Assembly (NCBI GenBank): GCA_965248935.1
Contig: OZ252214.1
Location: 992,001-1,056,000 of the forward strand
Origin: G032773895 sp965248935
GTDB lineage: Bacteria > Pseudomonadota > Gammaproteobacteria > Pseudomonadales > Cellvibrionaceae
Direction: 5' to 3'
DNA length: 64,000 nucleotides
A program made the translations under genes and the position numbers. Positions 52,601 to 61,400 of this stretch are shown here, in pieces; position 1 is the first letter of the stretch; each line of letters begins with the position of its first letter. The notes beneath the pieces were generated by a model, which saw nothing but the letters and a program-made list of their open reading frames with translations, was not told where the DNA came from and did not search any database.

Positions 52601-53239
52601 CCCCAAAAACCCTTCCCATGCGGAACTATCGACAACTCTATGGCTGTCTTGGGTGGTATAACGGCCTGCGGTATCAATAAGTACCGCTTCGTTAGTAAAC
52701 CACCAGTCACAGTTTCGTGTACCACCTACACCCTGCAACGAAGCCTTACCAAATTGCTCGGCCAAAGGAAAATCCAAACCTGAGTTGACAAGTGCTGTAG
52801 TTTTGCCAGAACCAGGGGGGCCAACAATAATGTACCAGGGAAGTTCATATAAGGCTTTATTGGTTTTCCCACCAGAGAATTTTAACTTTTTAAGCGTACC
52901 TAACGCTTGAGAAAAGCGCTGATTCATTTGGCGTATTTCATCCGCCGCTTGATCGTTGACAGCATTTTTCTTTTCGTTTTCTTGGTTTTTCGCTAAGTCT
53001 TCAACAAGATCATTATTTTGTTTATTGTTCTTGGCTTGAATACGAAGGTTATTTAACCCCCATAAAACAAGCACTACCATAATAATAGCTAGGCGAACAA
53101 CCGAGCTGGCAAGTGGTGCCGTATTATTTTCACCAAACTTAACTAACGGCCCAGCAAACCACACCAATAACGATATCAGCAACAACCCCAATAATGAAAT
53201 AACAATTGGGTGGGTGATAAATTTGATTATTTTTTTCAT
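49655..53239 (-). CDS. tssM: T6SS membrane protein TssM (IcmF)
   Basis: 1194 residues. Two N-terminal membrane helices (about 13-33 and 45-62), a cytoplasmic GTPase-like domain with the P-loop GPPGSGKTTALVNSG (about 140), a third helix (about 450-470) and a large periplasmic part that binds TssJ. ISLHDLLLQ, MFTKADLVSGFSEF and the TQDGTPIDRL region are IcmF family features. TssM forms the inner-membrane core with TssL. The stop is 15 bases before tagF. Confidence 0.95.
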   Translation of the reverse strand: MKKIIKFITHPIVISLLGLLLISLLVWFAGPLVKFGENNTAPLASSVVRLAIIMVVLVLWGLNNLRIQAKNNKQNNDLVEDLAKNQENEKKNAVNDQAADEIRQMNQRFSQALGTLKKLKFSGGKTNKALYELPWYIIVGPPGSGKTTALVNSGLDFPLAEQFGKASLQGVGGTRNCDWWFTNEAVLIDTAGRYTTQDSHRVVDSSAWEGFLGLLKRNRKRRPINGAIVAISLHDLLLQTEDERIQHAKVIRSRLDELMEKLEIRFPIYLMFTKADLVSGFSEFFEDLGKEEREQVWGVSLPNAPKLTQSPEFDYLNEELDKLIGRLYDRVLWRVHQERDVKRRGQVQGFPQQMENLKSIVDSFVRQTFIKNRYRFQPYLRGVYFSSGTQDGTPIDRLMTSVASNFGFSREAAQSPFQQGKSFFLGKLFREVIFPESELVGANVRYEMMIRWAQRIAIGAMGVTTIALVLVWSGSITRHKMSMSDVDEFVTEFNVESGKLSNWNKDIRAVLPPLNALANASIVYDQDEHPWLSGMGMYDSRVDDNANLAYETHLKKLLLPKLVASLESQLRRGHEGGDLYNTFRIYMMFEKTENMDTELASNWFISRWEEQFHGEATRRQELEAHLQALMALDIAPHELNKTLVANTRSSLLRMPVSQRVYSRIKTNAQYTQRVDMRNHLGESTLTAFKANNATQDALSIPVLYTIEGYENADFSVNSPVVSGVVNERWVLADDDSERVDFVSDDLDEISDKVKDHYLSDYTHIWTKYYASFELAEFRNLRHASDILTLFSDPVYSPLLAVLEVGKVNTQLTPIPDLPDLGKTERIANRVSSKARYLGEARRMGVGLDSIKIPYTKVDKHFRDVNALLSESSNGGAPIGMVMKRLQEVQVYLQDITISPDPSKRAFEIAKARFVSGTGNPMTSLREYAKKTPPEIRGWLTSIADESWRVVLSSANQYVNSEWRTRVYDPYSRALAGRYPLNKKSEDELALYDFSEFFKPGGTIDLFYGEILTPFVNTREGWQNREVDRYTIGFSNKSMQQVRRALNIKNVFFRDNPESPTISLELRPYSFDGKEARFSLDVGDNRLTYKHGPKFWKAVTWSGEDENKRVRIIFEDLTENLYDKAYTGPWAWFRLMDNSSVVKTSKSNVYKITFKLNEGHRNSDIHQIVYEGKAKSINNPFSNNILSAFRCPERL

Positions 53240-53323
53240 GTTTTTACGTCACATCTATTTGGCCGACTTGACGACCAAATACCCCTGAATCTGAAAATGT
53301 AAGAATAATTAGCTGTTGGCGAA

Positions 53324-54223
53324 TTATTTCTCGTCCTTTTTCTCTTGCTCTTCTACACTCGTTATTTTTACTAATTTATCTGCAACTGGAGTGGAAGATT
53401 CGTACAACCAATAGCGAAACCCCGAATAACCAAAGAATATTATGGTTGCTGCAATTGCTGCAATCACCCAGGTGGGGATATGGTCCGCAAGGGTGCGCCG
53501 AATATTTCCAAGACCATGCCAAGACTCAGATAGCGACCTTTCGTATTCGCCACGATAAGAGCGAATAATACTAAACAATTCGTCACGAATTTGTTCAATC
53601 TGATCTCTTCCTCGCGTAACAAGACGGAATTTTCCTTCAAACCCCAGGCTCAAGCAGATATAGATTAGCTCTAGCATCTGGATATTTTCAGCAGGGGTAT
53701 GGCGCATACGCTCTAAAATAAGGAAAAACTTTTCACCACCAGATGTTTCGTTGTGAAATACAGTCAGTAGGGTTCTTTGTGCCCAAGGGCTGTTGCTTCC
53801 CCAGGGTGTATTCAATACCGCTTCATCCAATACTGCACACATAATGTAACGGGCAGACAGCATGATTTCCTGCTTGAGTTCCAACTCTCGCATCCTCTGC
53901 TCAAAAACACGTATTTCGTTAGTTAAACGCTGGTGCAACCCGGCAACATCGGGATGATTCATGGATTTATGCGTGCGCTCAAAGACAGCAATAAGGGTGG
54001 AAGCGGCATTGACTAATGGGTTTAAACCACAGGCCGTTCGAAAGTAGGCGGCTTCCGTATCAGTCATAGGTGCAGAGGTGCTAGGCGTTGCTCTTGCAGG
54101 TGCTTGAGCCCGAGTTTGTGGCGACGCTGTGCGTCGCCTGCCCGGAGAGGGGCGCATTTGTGTTCGATCCATTCCTGGCTTAGGCTGCTGGAATACTGTT
54201 TTATCCGAATCGTCGTTCGACAT
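53324..54223 (-). CDS. tssL: T6SS membrane protein TssL (DotU)
   Basis: 299 residues: an unusual N-terminal extension with DSDKTVFQQPKPGMDRTQ (residues 5-22) and a basic Pro/Ala-rich stretch, the DotU domain (about 50-240; ARYIMCAVLDEAVLNTPWG, GGEKFFLILER) and one membrane helix (about 255-275, WVIAAIAATIIFFGYSGF). TssL completes the TssJLM complex. The DKT and DRT motifs resemble phospho-threonine sites read by the FHA protein, which suggests kinase control. Confidence 0.93.
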   Translation of the reverse strand: MSNDDSDKTVFQQPKPGMDRTQMRPSPGRRRTASPQTRAQAPARATPSTSAPMTDTEAAYFRTACGLNPLVNAASTLIAVFERTHKSMNHPDVAGLHQRLTNEIRVFEQRMRELELKQEIMLSARYIMCAVLDEAVLNTPWGSNSPWAQRTLLTVFHNETSGGEKFFLILERMRHTPAENIQMLELIYICLSLGFEGKFRLVTRGRDQIEQIRDELFSIIRSYRGEYERSLSESWHGLGNIRRTLADHIPTWVIAAIAATIIFFGYSGFRYWLYESSTPVADKLVKITSVEEQEKKDEK

Positions 54224-54259
54224 AGTTCACCACAAAATTATTTCGCAGAATTCGCTGCG

Positions 54260-55594
54260 TTACTGACGAATGGCCCAGAATTCAAATTCTAACCCCGGAA
54301 ATTCTCCGCCGACATGCAAAGCAAAACCACCTGAATTTTGGAGTTCTTTCCAAAATGCACTTTGCTTTTCCAATTCAAAATAGGTTGTTTCCGCTCTAAA
54401 TGGAATTTGTCTTGGCGCCACAGGCAATACTTTCAAAGTAATGCCTGGCATGGCAGCATTCACCAACTGTCGAATGCGTTCAACGGGGCCAATTTTAATT
54501 TGAGCAGGAAGCCTTGTACGAATAACTTCTTCTGGCACATCAGCTCGAACAGCCAGTATAAATACCGCGCTGGACAACATGGACCTGTCGGTAATTTCCG
54601 CAACCCGAATACCAAATTTTTTCTCGACCAGGTTCATGGACACAGCGGTTTGCTCGTATACCATTGATAAGCATTTACGTAGCGACCCCATTACAAGAGT
54701 AAAAGTCGCTTGCAAATCGTCATGCAAGTACTCAGGGAGTACCGGCGGACGCTTTTCCTGGGCAGTAAACGTAGACAATTCTCCCACCATTTGAAGAGAT
54801 TCGGTGTACAGATCAACCGGGTGAAGCCCGTTCATTTTGGAGAGGTGAGTCGTCAATGGCTCTAAGCGGTTAATAACTTGTAACAGCATATAGTCCGCAA
54901 TTTCCGCTGTGCCTCCACGGCGAGCATCCGCTAGCCTACCGGCAATAGCTTCGGCACGGTGATGCAGCAATCCAGCCAATTCTGAAATAAAGCCGGTTAG
55001 TTTAGGAACCGCCTTACAGTCCACACAGGTTGGTAGATACTGCTCATCCAACAATACGTTTTTATCATCTCTAGACTCTGCAACTTTTAAAATGCCAATG
55101 TAGGCATAACCGCTTAAGTCATCAGTTTCAAGCATAAGGCGCAGGCGCAATTTCCCAACTTCAAGGGATTGACTGTCTCCGCCATCAGTCGCTACATCTC
55201 TCACAGACATTTCAGTAGAATAATATCGCGCTAAACCACGAGCACTTTCTTCAGGCTGTATTTCGACTGCACCTGCACGTTTAACCGGCACAGCCAAATA
55301 AACAATGGCATCATGCGTATTTTCTGGAACCTCTAATACTGGCGGAGCGTCGTCCACGTCGGGAAAAGAAAAGGGCGTACCATCTGGGAAAATGCCTTTG
55401 GCATGAAGAATGGAAATCTTACCGAGCGAAAGTAATTGCTGGTCCAATTCAAACTCTCGGATACCCCATCCATAAGCACCATACGCAGACACTCGACCAT
55501 TTACATAACGTTCAAAGTATCTATCTTGTTGCTGAAAATGCTGAGGGTTTAGAAACATTCCCTCAGACCATATTACCTTGCTATCTAGCGACAT
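54260..55594 (-). CDS. tssK: T6SS baseplate protein TssK
   Basis: 444 residues with the TssK start SKVIWSEGMFLNPQHFQQQDRYFERYV, FPDGTPF in the first third, and the FEFWAIRQ C-terminus expected of the family. Length is normal. TssK trimers link the baseplate to the TssM-TssL membrane complex. It is located between tssJ and tssL, with a 37-base gap to tssL. Confidence 0.95.
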   Translation of the reverse strand: MSLDSKVIWSEGMFLNPQHFQQQDRYFERYVNGRVSAYGAYGWGIREFELDQQLLSLGKISILHAKGIFPDGTPFSFPDVDDAPPVLEVPENTHDAIVYLAVPVKRAGAVEIQPEESARGLARYYSTEMSVRDVATDGGDSQSLEVGKLRLRLMLETDDLSGYAYIGILKVAESRDDKNVLLDEQYLPTCVDCKAVPKLTGFISELAGLLHHRAEAIAGRLADARRGGTAEIADYMLLQVINRLEPLTTHLSKMNGLHPVDLYTESLQMVGELSTFTAQEKRPPVLPEYLHDDLQATFTLVMGSLRKCLSMVYEQTAVSMNLVEKKFGIRVAEITDRSMLSSAVFILAVRADVPEEVIRTRLPAQIKIGPVERIRQLVNAAMPGITLKVLPVAPRQIPFRAETTYFELEKQSAFWKELQNSGGFALHVGGEFPGLEFEFWAIRQ

Positions 55595-55648
55595 ATGCTC
55601 TTCTCTATTTACCCTGAGTGGCTTGATGTGTGAATCTTCAGCAGATTA

Positions 55649-56158
55649 TTATTTCTTAACTAGCTGTATTTTATTACCAGAGATTGTAATTTTCACCGAG
55701 TTACGAATAATATTATTTGACGTTACCGGAAAAATTAATTTGAAATTGGAATCTTTATACTGGAAGAATTCAGCGTATAACGCGATATATTTTGTTTCTT
55801 TGTCCAATACAAACTTTTCAATACGCCCTTTTCCCGGCTGAATAAGCTTCAAATGGTGCTTATCAACAAAATCCGCACCCAATATATCTTCGTCTCGCTC
55901 ATATAAGTCGATAAAATCTGCTTTTTCGAACAATTTAGGCGATTTAAGTTGATAAAAACGAACATAGAGAGGTGAGGGCCGATCACGCTCATCAGGGTTG
56001 ATGTCTGCATCGACTAACAATGTCATCGTTAAGTTCGTATCGAGGCTGAGTACGCCCCCCAACCCACTATTTGCGGATTCGCAGCCAGACAACGTAACCA
56101 CTACGAGCACCGCAGCCACTAAACCAATTGCACGTTTTATTGTTTTTATCCCAAACAT
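55649..56158 (-). CDS. tssJ: T6SS outer-membrane lipoprotein TssJ
   Basis: 169 residues with lipobox LSGC (Cys26) and the TssJ beta-sandwich pattern: LTMTLLVDADINPDERDRPSPLYVRFYQLKSPKLFEKADF. Anchored in the outer membrane, it holds the TssM periplasmic domain. Order tagH-tssJ-tssK-tssL-tssM is as in many T6SS clusters. Confidence 0.95.
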   Translation of the reverse strand: MFGIKTIKRAIGLVAAVLVVVTLSGCESANSGLGGVLSLDTNLTMTLLVDADINPDERDRPSPLYVRFYQLKSPKLFEKADFIDLYERDEDILGADFVDKHHLKLIQPGKGRIEKFVLDKETKYIALYAEFFQYKDSNFKLIFPVTSNNIIRNSVKITISGNKIQLVKK

Positions 56159-56183
56159 AAGATTTCCTTAAAGTTAGAGTGTA

Positions 56184-57764
56184 TTAATTGTTATTTTTTC
56201 TCTCGGCAACCAACCTTCTTAATTGGTCCTCGTATGCCTGCACGAAGTCATCCCCAAAAAGATGCTGGAATGAGTTCTCCATATTATCAAGCAGGCTTTT
56301 GTAATGCTCAGTATAGGCAGCCCAGTATCTCGCTTTTTGCATAGCGGGAATAACCGCTCCCTTACCTTGCTTATCAAACATTTTTTCAAGATTTGTCGGG
56401 TCAAAACGGCTTATCATACTTTCAAACGCATACCTTATACCTGCAATTATCGCCACTTGGTGCTCTGCCACCCCCTGAAACCCTTCTCGGAAGGCATCAA
56501 CAGGCTCTTTGTAAGCACTGCTCTTCTTGATAAACATGTTTTCAAGCGCTTCCTCAGTATTCACCGAGAATTTAAGCGGGTTGTTTTCAATTGGCTGAAT
56601 GGTGGTCACATTCATCCGAAATTCATTTTTAATGCTGGTTCGAGAGCGCAGAAGCTGCATCATACCATCGACAACTTCTCTCATTAGCTCGCCAGCAAGC
56701 TGGCTCACTTCTAATACCTGTTCATTGCTCAATTCGGAACTATCGAGCCCCATAGCATCAATAAAGGCATTGCCAGCTTTAATAGATTCAATGGCATTTT
56801 TGCGTACCACAGCCTTTCTAGCTTCAAGACTAGCTGGCCGCTTAGGCGTGGCTTTGGCTGGACGAGCCTGGCGAGCTTTGGGGGCAGCCTCAGCTTTGGG
56901 GCGCGGCGGCGGTCTAGATGTTTGTGCTCTTGGCGTAGGCACTGGGGGGGGCACCGCCACTTGTGGAGATGCGACCACTTGTGGAGGTATAGGCTCAGGG
57001 GGTACCGCAAGGGGGTCATCCCCCATCAAATCATCGTCCCATTCTTCGGGAATAATATTTTGTTGGGATGAAGAGGGCCAAGATACACTTTGCCCAAGCG
57101 CACCAGCGCCATCTTCATAGCTTCCGATGGGGGGGGCTGCTACAGGGGGTGCCGTTGGAGCAAGGTCATCCATGGCAAAACCTGAACCGCCAAATCCTCC
57201 ATTCTGATCAAGAGGGGAGGACTGCCCTCGCGCACTATCCAAGGCGGCGAGTGGGTCTGCAACAATTGGGTCCGGTGATAATGCCTCCCCCAAACTAAAA
57301 TCATCACCTATACCACCCCCACCAGGAAACGAACTCGAACCAGCCATTTGCGCCTGTGAACCAAACAAACTGTCATCACCAGAATTTGAAAATGGGGAGT
57401 CGCCAAATGCAGGCGCCACTTCGGATTCATTTATGCCGGATTCACTTATGGATGTTACCTCAAAGCTATAATCCCCCAACTCAAATGTATCCCCCAGGGA
57501 AAGCAGCGTACTCCCGCCCTTTCCGAGAGGCTCGGGCGAACCATTAACAAACGTACCGTTGGTACTTAAGTCGGTTACATAATACTGGCCACCACTTTCA
57601 GAAATTTCACAGTGGCACGCCGAAAGAAACCTGTCGGGGTCAGGCAGTACCCACGAATTATCACTTCCACGACCAATCGCGCCCCCCTCACTTGCAAAAG
57701 TACAACTTTGCTCGGACAGAGATACGCCCTCGGGGAATTTAACTACGGTTAGCTGTAACGACAT
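56184..57764 (-). CDS. tagH: T6SS FHA-domain protein TagH (Fha1)
   Basis: 526 residues. The FHA domain (about 1-95) has GRGSDNSWVLPD, the phospho-threonine-binding SACHCEIS and LSTNGTFVNG. A long Pro/Ala/Gly-rich linker (about 110-320) with charged clusters leads to the C-terminal TagH domain (about 330-526). FHA proteins bind phosphorylated threonines and are substrates of PpkA/PppA switches in P. aeruginosa. First gene of the minus-strand operon, sharing a 394-base divergent promoter region with tssA. Confidence 0.93.
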   Translation of the reverse strand: MSLQLTVVKFPEGVSLSEQSCTFASEGGAIGRGSDNSWVLPDPDRFLSACHCEISESGGQYYVTDLSTNGTFVNGSPEPLGKGGSTLLSLGDTFELGDYSFEVTSISESGINESEVAPAFGDSPFSNSGDDSLFGSQAQMAGSSSFPGGGGIGDDFSLGEALSPDPIVADPLAALDSARGQSSPLDQNGGFGGSGFAMDDLAPTAPPVAAPPIGSYEDGAGALGQSVSWPSSSQQNIIPEEWDDDLMGDDPLAVPPEPIPPQVVASPQVAVPPPVPTPRAQTSRPPPRPKAEAAPKARQARPAKATPKRPASLEARKAVVRKNAIESIKAGNAFIDAMGLDSSELSNEQVLEVSQLAGELMREVVDGMMQLLRSRTSIKNEFRMNVTTIQPIENNPLKFSVNTEEALENMFIKKSSAYKEPVDAFREGFQGVAEHQVAIIAGIRYAFESMISRFDPTNLEKMFDKQGKGAVIPAMQKARYWAAYTEHYKSLLDNMENSFQHLFGDDFVQAYEDQLRRLVAERKNNN

Positions 57765-58158
57765 TTAACTATCCCAATCAGCACTCGATAATGTGTCTTT
57801 AATTATTTAAAATCCGCTTAAGAAAAGCTCAAAGCAAAGTAGGGAGTATATTACGCCTTTACGATTGTATAAATCTCTATAATCCACAGAGTCGAAAAAA
57901 TTCCATATAATTCACAAGTAATAACGCTAGATGTCATTGAAAACGTGACTATAACAGACAATATTAGAGGCCAGTTAATTGTGCAAAGTTCGCTTCAATG
58001 TTAATCTGCGGCCACTAGGTGCGGGTAATTCTCCGCAGTTTAAGTAGCAGAGCAGCTAAGTGTGACCAACCGCACAAAAACGAAACGAATTAGGCGCCAG
58101 AATAATGGATTCGCTTTATTTTGACCACCAGTGTAATTTTTAAAGGAAGTTAAGGGTA
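57765..58158. promoter_or_regulatory. Divergent promoter region of the two T6SS operons
   Basis: This 394-base region separates tagH (minus strand) from tssA (plus strand) and must hold both promoters. No sigma-54 -24/-12 element or other regulator site was convincing. A ribosome site GGAAG precedes tssA. Confidence 0.5.
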
Positions 58159-59265
58159 ATGGCCTCCCCACATATTATTGATGTTACCAGCTTATTGCAG
58201 CCAATATCGGAAGAGCAGCCTACAGGTAATGACCTCCGTAATAATACGTCCCCTACATCTGCGTACCAGACAATAAAAAGTGAAAGAAATTCTGCCCGAG
58301 CAGCGGAAAGAAACAGTGTTCATGACGGCAGTGTAAGTGAAGCCGATGAGCGTTGGCGAAAAGTTGTTTCTCTCGCTCCAGGTATCCTAAAAGACGAAAG
58401 CAAAGACCTCGAAGTAGCCAGTTGGTATGTCGAAGGGTTAGTTCGTCGCAATGGTTTTCAGGGGCTGCGTGACGGTTTTCAAATTATTCATGGCCTGATA
58501 GAAAACTTCTGGGACAACCTTTACCCTATGCCTGACGAAGATGGCATCGAAACTCGGGTTTCCTCTTTATCTGGGTTAAACGGGGAAGGCTCTGAGGGTG
58601 TGCTTATCGCCCCTATTCGAAAAGCAGAAATAACTGAGGGCTCCTCATGTGGGCCGTTTTGTTTTTGGGAATACCAACAGGCACTTGAAATTCAAAAACT
58701 GACCGACGGAAAAGCAAAAGCCTCAAAAGCAGCTAGCCTTGGGTTTGGCATAGAAGAAATTGAAAAAGCGGTCAATGAATCGAGCCAAGAGTTTTTCGTC
58801 AATGTGCGAGAGGATATTACAGACGCCATTGACACCTATAAAAAAGCAGGAGAGCTTCTCGATAAGCACTGCGGCATCCACAATGCACCGCCAATCAGAA
58901 ATATTACCAACGTACTTGAAAAATGCTTAGGCACCATAATTCACATAGGTAAACACAAATTTCCAGTTGAAGTTGCCGAGCCAGATGAAGGCATGGACGA
59001 AACAGCAGAACAAACGGAAGGAGCTTCCCCAGCCCCTCAGGTACAGCGAGGAGCCGTTCAATCCCGCGAAGCTGCGTTTAGGCAACTTACTGAAATAGCG
59101 GCGTTTTTTCGTAAAACTGAGCCGCATTCACCAGTGTCATATGTTCTTGAAAAAGCCGTTAAATGGGGCAATATGCCTCTTAATGAACTTATTCAGGAGT
59201 TAATTATAGACAACACTTCTCGAGAACGTTTTGGCGAGTTAACAGGCGTTAAAGTAGAGAGTTAA
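58159..59265 (+). CDS. tssA: T6SS protein TssA (ImpA)
   Basis: 368 residues with the ImpA N-terminal domain: LLQPISEEQPTGNDLRN, YVEGLVRRNGFQGLRDGFQIIHGLIENFWDNLYPMPDEDG. The C-terminal region (about 290-368) includes a short helical domain with EAAFRQLTEIAAFFRKTEPHSPVSYVLEKA. TssA guides assembly of the tail tube and sheath. First gene of the plus-strand operon, 29 bases upstream of tssB. Confidence 0.94.
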   Translation: MASPHIIDVTSLLQPISEEQPTGNDLRNNTSPTSAYQTIKSERNSARAAERNSVHDGSVSEADERWRKVVSLAPGILKDESKDLEVASWYVEGLVRRNGFQGLRDGFQIIHGLIENFWDNLYPMPDEDGIETRVSSLSGLNGEGSEGVLIAPIRKAEITEGSSCGPFCFWEYQQALEIQKLTDGKAKASKAASLGFGIEEIEKAVNESSQEFFVNVREDITDAIDTYKKAGELLDKHCGIHNAPPIRNITNVLEKCLGTIIHIGKHKFPVEVAEPDEGMDETAEQTEGASPAPQVQRGAVQSREAAFRQLTEIAAFFRKTEPHSPVSYVLEKAVKWGNMPLNELIQELIIDNTSRERFGELTGVKVES

Positions 59266-59294
59266 TTAAAACCAATTGCTGCAAGGGTGGAATT

Positions 59295-59819
59295 ATGTCC
59301 GATAGCATTCATGATAAATTAAAGCGAGTTAGAAAACCCAGGGTTCATATTACCTATGACCTTGAAACTAATGGCGCAACTGTCAATAAGGAAATCCCGT
59401 TTGTTATGGGTGTAATGGGGGATTATTCCGGTGACAATGTTGAAGCTAAAAAAGCACTGAAAGAACGCAAATTTTCGCAGATAGACCGCGATAATTTCAA
59501 CGAGGTAATGGGAAAAGCCAATCCCAAGCTCAATATGAAAGTTGAAAATACACTTGAGAATGACGGCAGTGAAATGTCCGTTGGGCTTAATTTCAACACT
59601 ATGGAAGATTTTGAACCACATAAAATTGTAGAACAAGTTGAGCCTTTAAAAAAGCTTATGGAAACCCGAAATAAGCTGCGCGATTTGCTTACTAAAGCAG
59701 ACCGATCTGAAGAACTTGAAGACCTTTTAGAAAAAGTGCTCAGCGATTCAGATGCACTGGGTTCACTGACCTCAGAATTAGGTGTTGAAGAGGGAGGAGA
59801 CAACAAAGATGGCGAATAA
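59295..59819 (+). CDS. tssB: T6SS sheath small subunit TssB (VipA)
   Basis: 174 residues with the TssB pattern RKPRVHITYDLETNGATVNKEIPFVMGVMGDYSG and a C-terminal acidic helix. Forms the contractile sheath with TssC. Its 3' end overlaps the start of tssC (59809), so the two subunits are translationally coupled. Confidence 0.96.
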   Translation: MSDSIHDKLKRVRKPRVHITYDLETNGATVNKEIPFVMGVMGDYSGDNVEAKKALKERKFSQIDRDNFNEVMGKANPKLNMKVENTLENDGSEMSVGLNFNTMEDFEPHKIVEQVEPLKKLMETRNKLRDLLTKADRSEELEDLLEKVLSDSDALGSLTSELGVEEGGDNKDGE

Positions 59820-61299
59820 TGAAGAACAAGCAGCAGCGGAAGGGCTAGAAGCGGAAGCACAGGAAGTTAGTTTTCTAGATCAAGCAATTTCTGCCACTAA
59901 GCAAACACCGCGCGAAGAAACAGAAGACCTGTTAAAAGCGCTTGCCAAAGAAGCCATGTCTGGCACATTAAAATGGGATAAGAACTTAGGTATCTCAATT
60001 AACAATGCCATTGCCGCTATTGACAAAGTTATGTCAAAGCAATTGTCAGCCGTAATACATAACGAGAAATTTCAAAAGCTTGAGGGGTCTTGGCGAGGGC
60101 TTAACCACCTTGTATCAAACTCCGAAACAGGCTCTGGTCTTAAAATTCGCATGTTGAACATCAGCAAGAAAGAATTGAGCCGAGACCTTGAAAAAGCCGT
60201 TGAATTCGATCAAAGCCAGACGTTCAAAAAAATCTACGAAAGCGAGTTTGGTACCGCCGGTGGCGAACCTTACGCAGCGCTAATTGGTGACTACGAGTTT
60301 AGTTCGCATCCAGACGACATATCCGTGCTAACTAAAATGTCCAATGTAGCAGCCGCAGGCTTCTGTCCGTTCGTTGCCGCTTCTGCACCAGAAATGTTTG
60401 GATTTGATAGCTATACGGAGCTTTCTAAGCCTAGAGATTTAGAAAAAATCTTCGACTCGGCTGAATATATCCCTTGGCGCAGTTTCCGCGAAAGTGAAGA
60501 TTCACGCTTTGTTACCTTAGCTATGCCTCGTGTATTAGCACGTCTTCCTTATGGGGCTTCGACAAAACCCGTTGAAGCGTTCAACTATGAAGAAGCAGAA
60601 TCAAATGAGACCGGGCAACATGTCACAACAAATCACGATTCCTATTGCTGGATGAACGCAGCTTATGCCATGGGTACCACGCTAACTCAAGCCTACTCCG
60701 AATATGGATGGTGTACTAGCATCCGAGGTGCTGAAGGTGGCGGTAAAGTAACGGGCCTACCCAGTCATACTTTTGTCAGTGATGACGGCGATATTGACCA
60801 GAAATGCCCCACTGAAATTGGTATTACTGACCGACGTGAAGCAGAACTCAGTAACCTTGGCTTCCTGCCATTGTGTCACTATAAAAATACAGACTACGCA
60901 GTATTTTTTGGCGCACAAACCTGTCAAAAACCTAAGCAGTTTGACAGCCCAGATGCTTCAGCCAATGCGCAAATTTCTGCACGCCTACCCTACATTATGG
61001 CCACGGCACGCATTGCTCATTTCCTTAAGGTTATGGCTCGTGACAAAGTTGGCTCCTTTATGGAAGCTCATGAAGCAGAAGTATGGCTGAACAAATGGAT
61101 AAGCCAATATGTGAATGGTTCCGCTACAGGTTCAGATATGAAAGCTCGTTACCCACTAGCAGAAGCGCGTGTGGAAGTGAAGGAAGTCCCTGGTCAACCA
61201 GGCGTATATAACGCCGTAGCCTGGATGCGTCCTTGGTTACAAATGGAAGAGTTAACAGCTTCTCTTCGCTTAGTCGCTAACATTCCAAAAGCAGGTTAA
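59809..61299 (+). CDS. tssC: T6SS sheath large subunit TssC (VipB)
   Basis: 496 residues from the ATG at 59809, preceded by GGGAGGAG; the frame opens earlier but that start lacks a ribosome site. Family motifs include NEKFQKLEGSWRGLNHLV, FGTAGGEPYAALIGDYEF and ISARLPYIMATARIAHFLKVMARDKVG. It forms the contractile sheath with TssB. An intrinsic terminator follows at 61346 and a second tssC comes next. Confidence 0.96.
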   Translation: MANNEEQAAAEGLEAEAQEVSFLDQAISATKQTPREETEDLLKALAKEAMSGTLKWDKNLGISINNAIAAIDKVMSKQLSAVIHNEKFQKLEGSWRGLNHLVSNSETGSGLKIRMLNISKKELSRDLEKAVEFDQSQTFKKIYESEFGTAGGEPYAALIGDYEFSSHPDDISVLTKMSNVAAAGFCPFVAASAPEMFGFDSYTELSKPRDLEKIFDSAEYIPWRSFRESEDSRFVTLAMPRVLARLPYGASTKPVEAFNYEEAESNETGQHVTTNHDSYCWMNAAYAMGTTLTQAYSEYGWCTSIRGAEGGGKVTGLPSHTFVSDDGDIDQKCPTEIGITDRREAELSNLGFLPLCHYKNTDYAVFFGAQTCQKPKQFDSPDASANAQISARLPYIMATARIAHFLKVMARDKVGSFMEAHEAEVWLNKWISQYVNGSATGSDMKARYPLAEARVEVKEVPGQPGVYNAVAWMRPWLQMEELTASLRLVANIPKAG

Positions 61300-61345
61300 A
61301 AACTAGGTTAGGGCCTTAGGTTAGGGCCTATTGACACTAGTAAAC

Positions 61346-61369
61346 AAGGGGGCGATAGCCCCTTTTTTT
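61346..61369 (+). terminator. Intrinsic terminator between the two tssC genes
   Basis: GGGGC-gata-GCCCC followed by seven Ts, 47 bases after the first tssC stop. It should lower expression of the second tssC, tssE and tssF. Confidence 0.85.
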
Positions 61370-61400
61370 CCCACTTCACATTTTCACCACGGAACAAACG

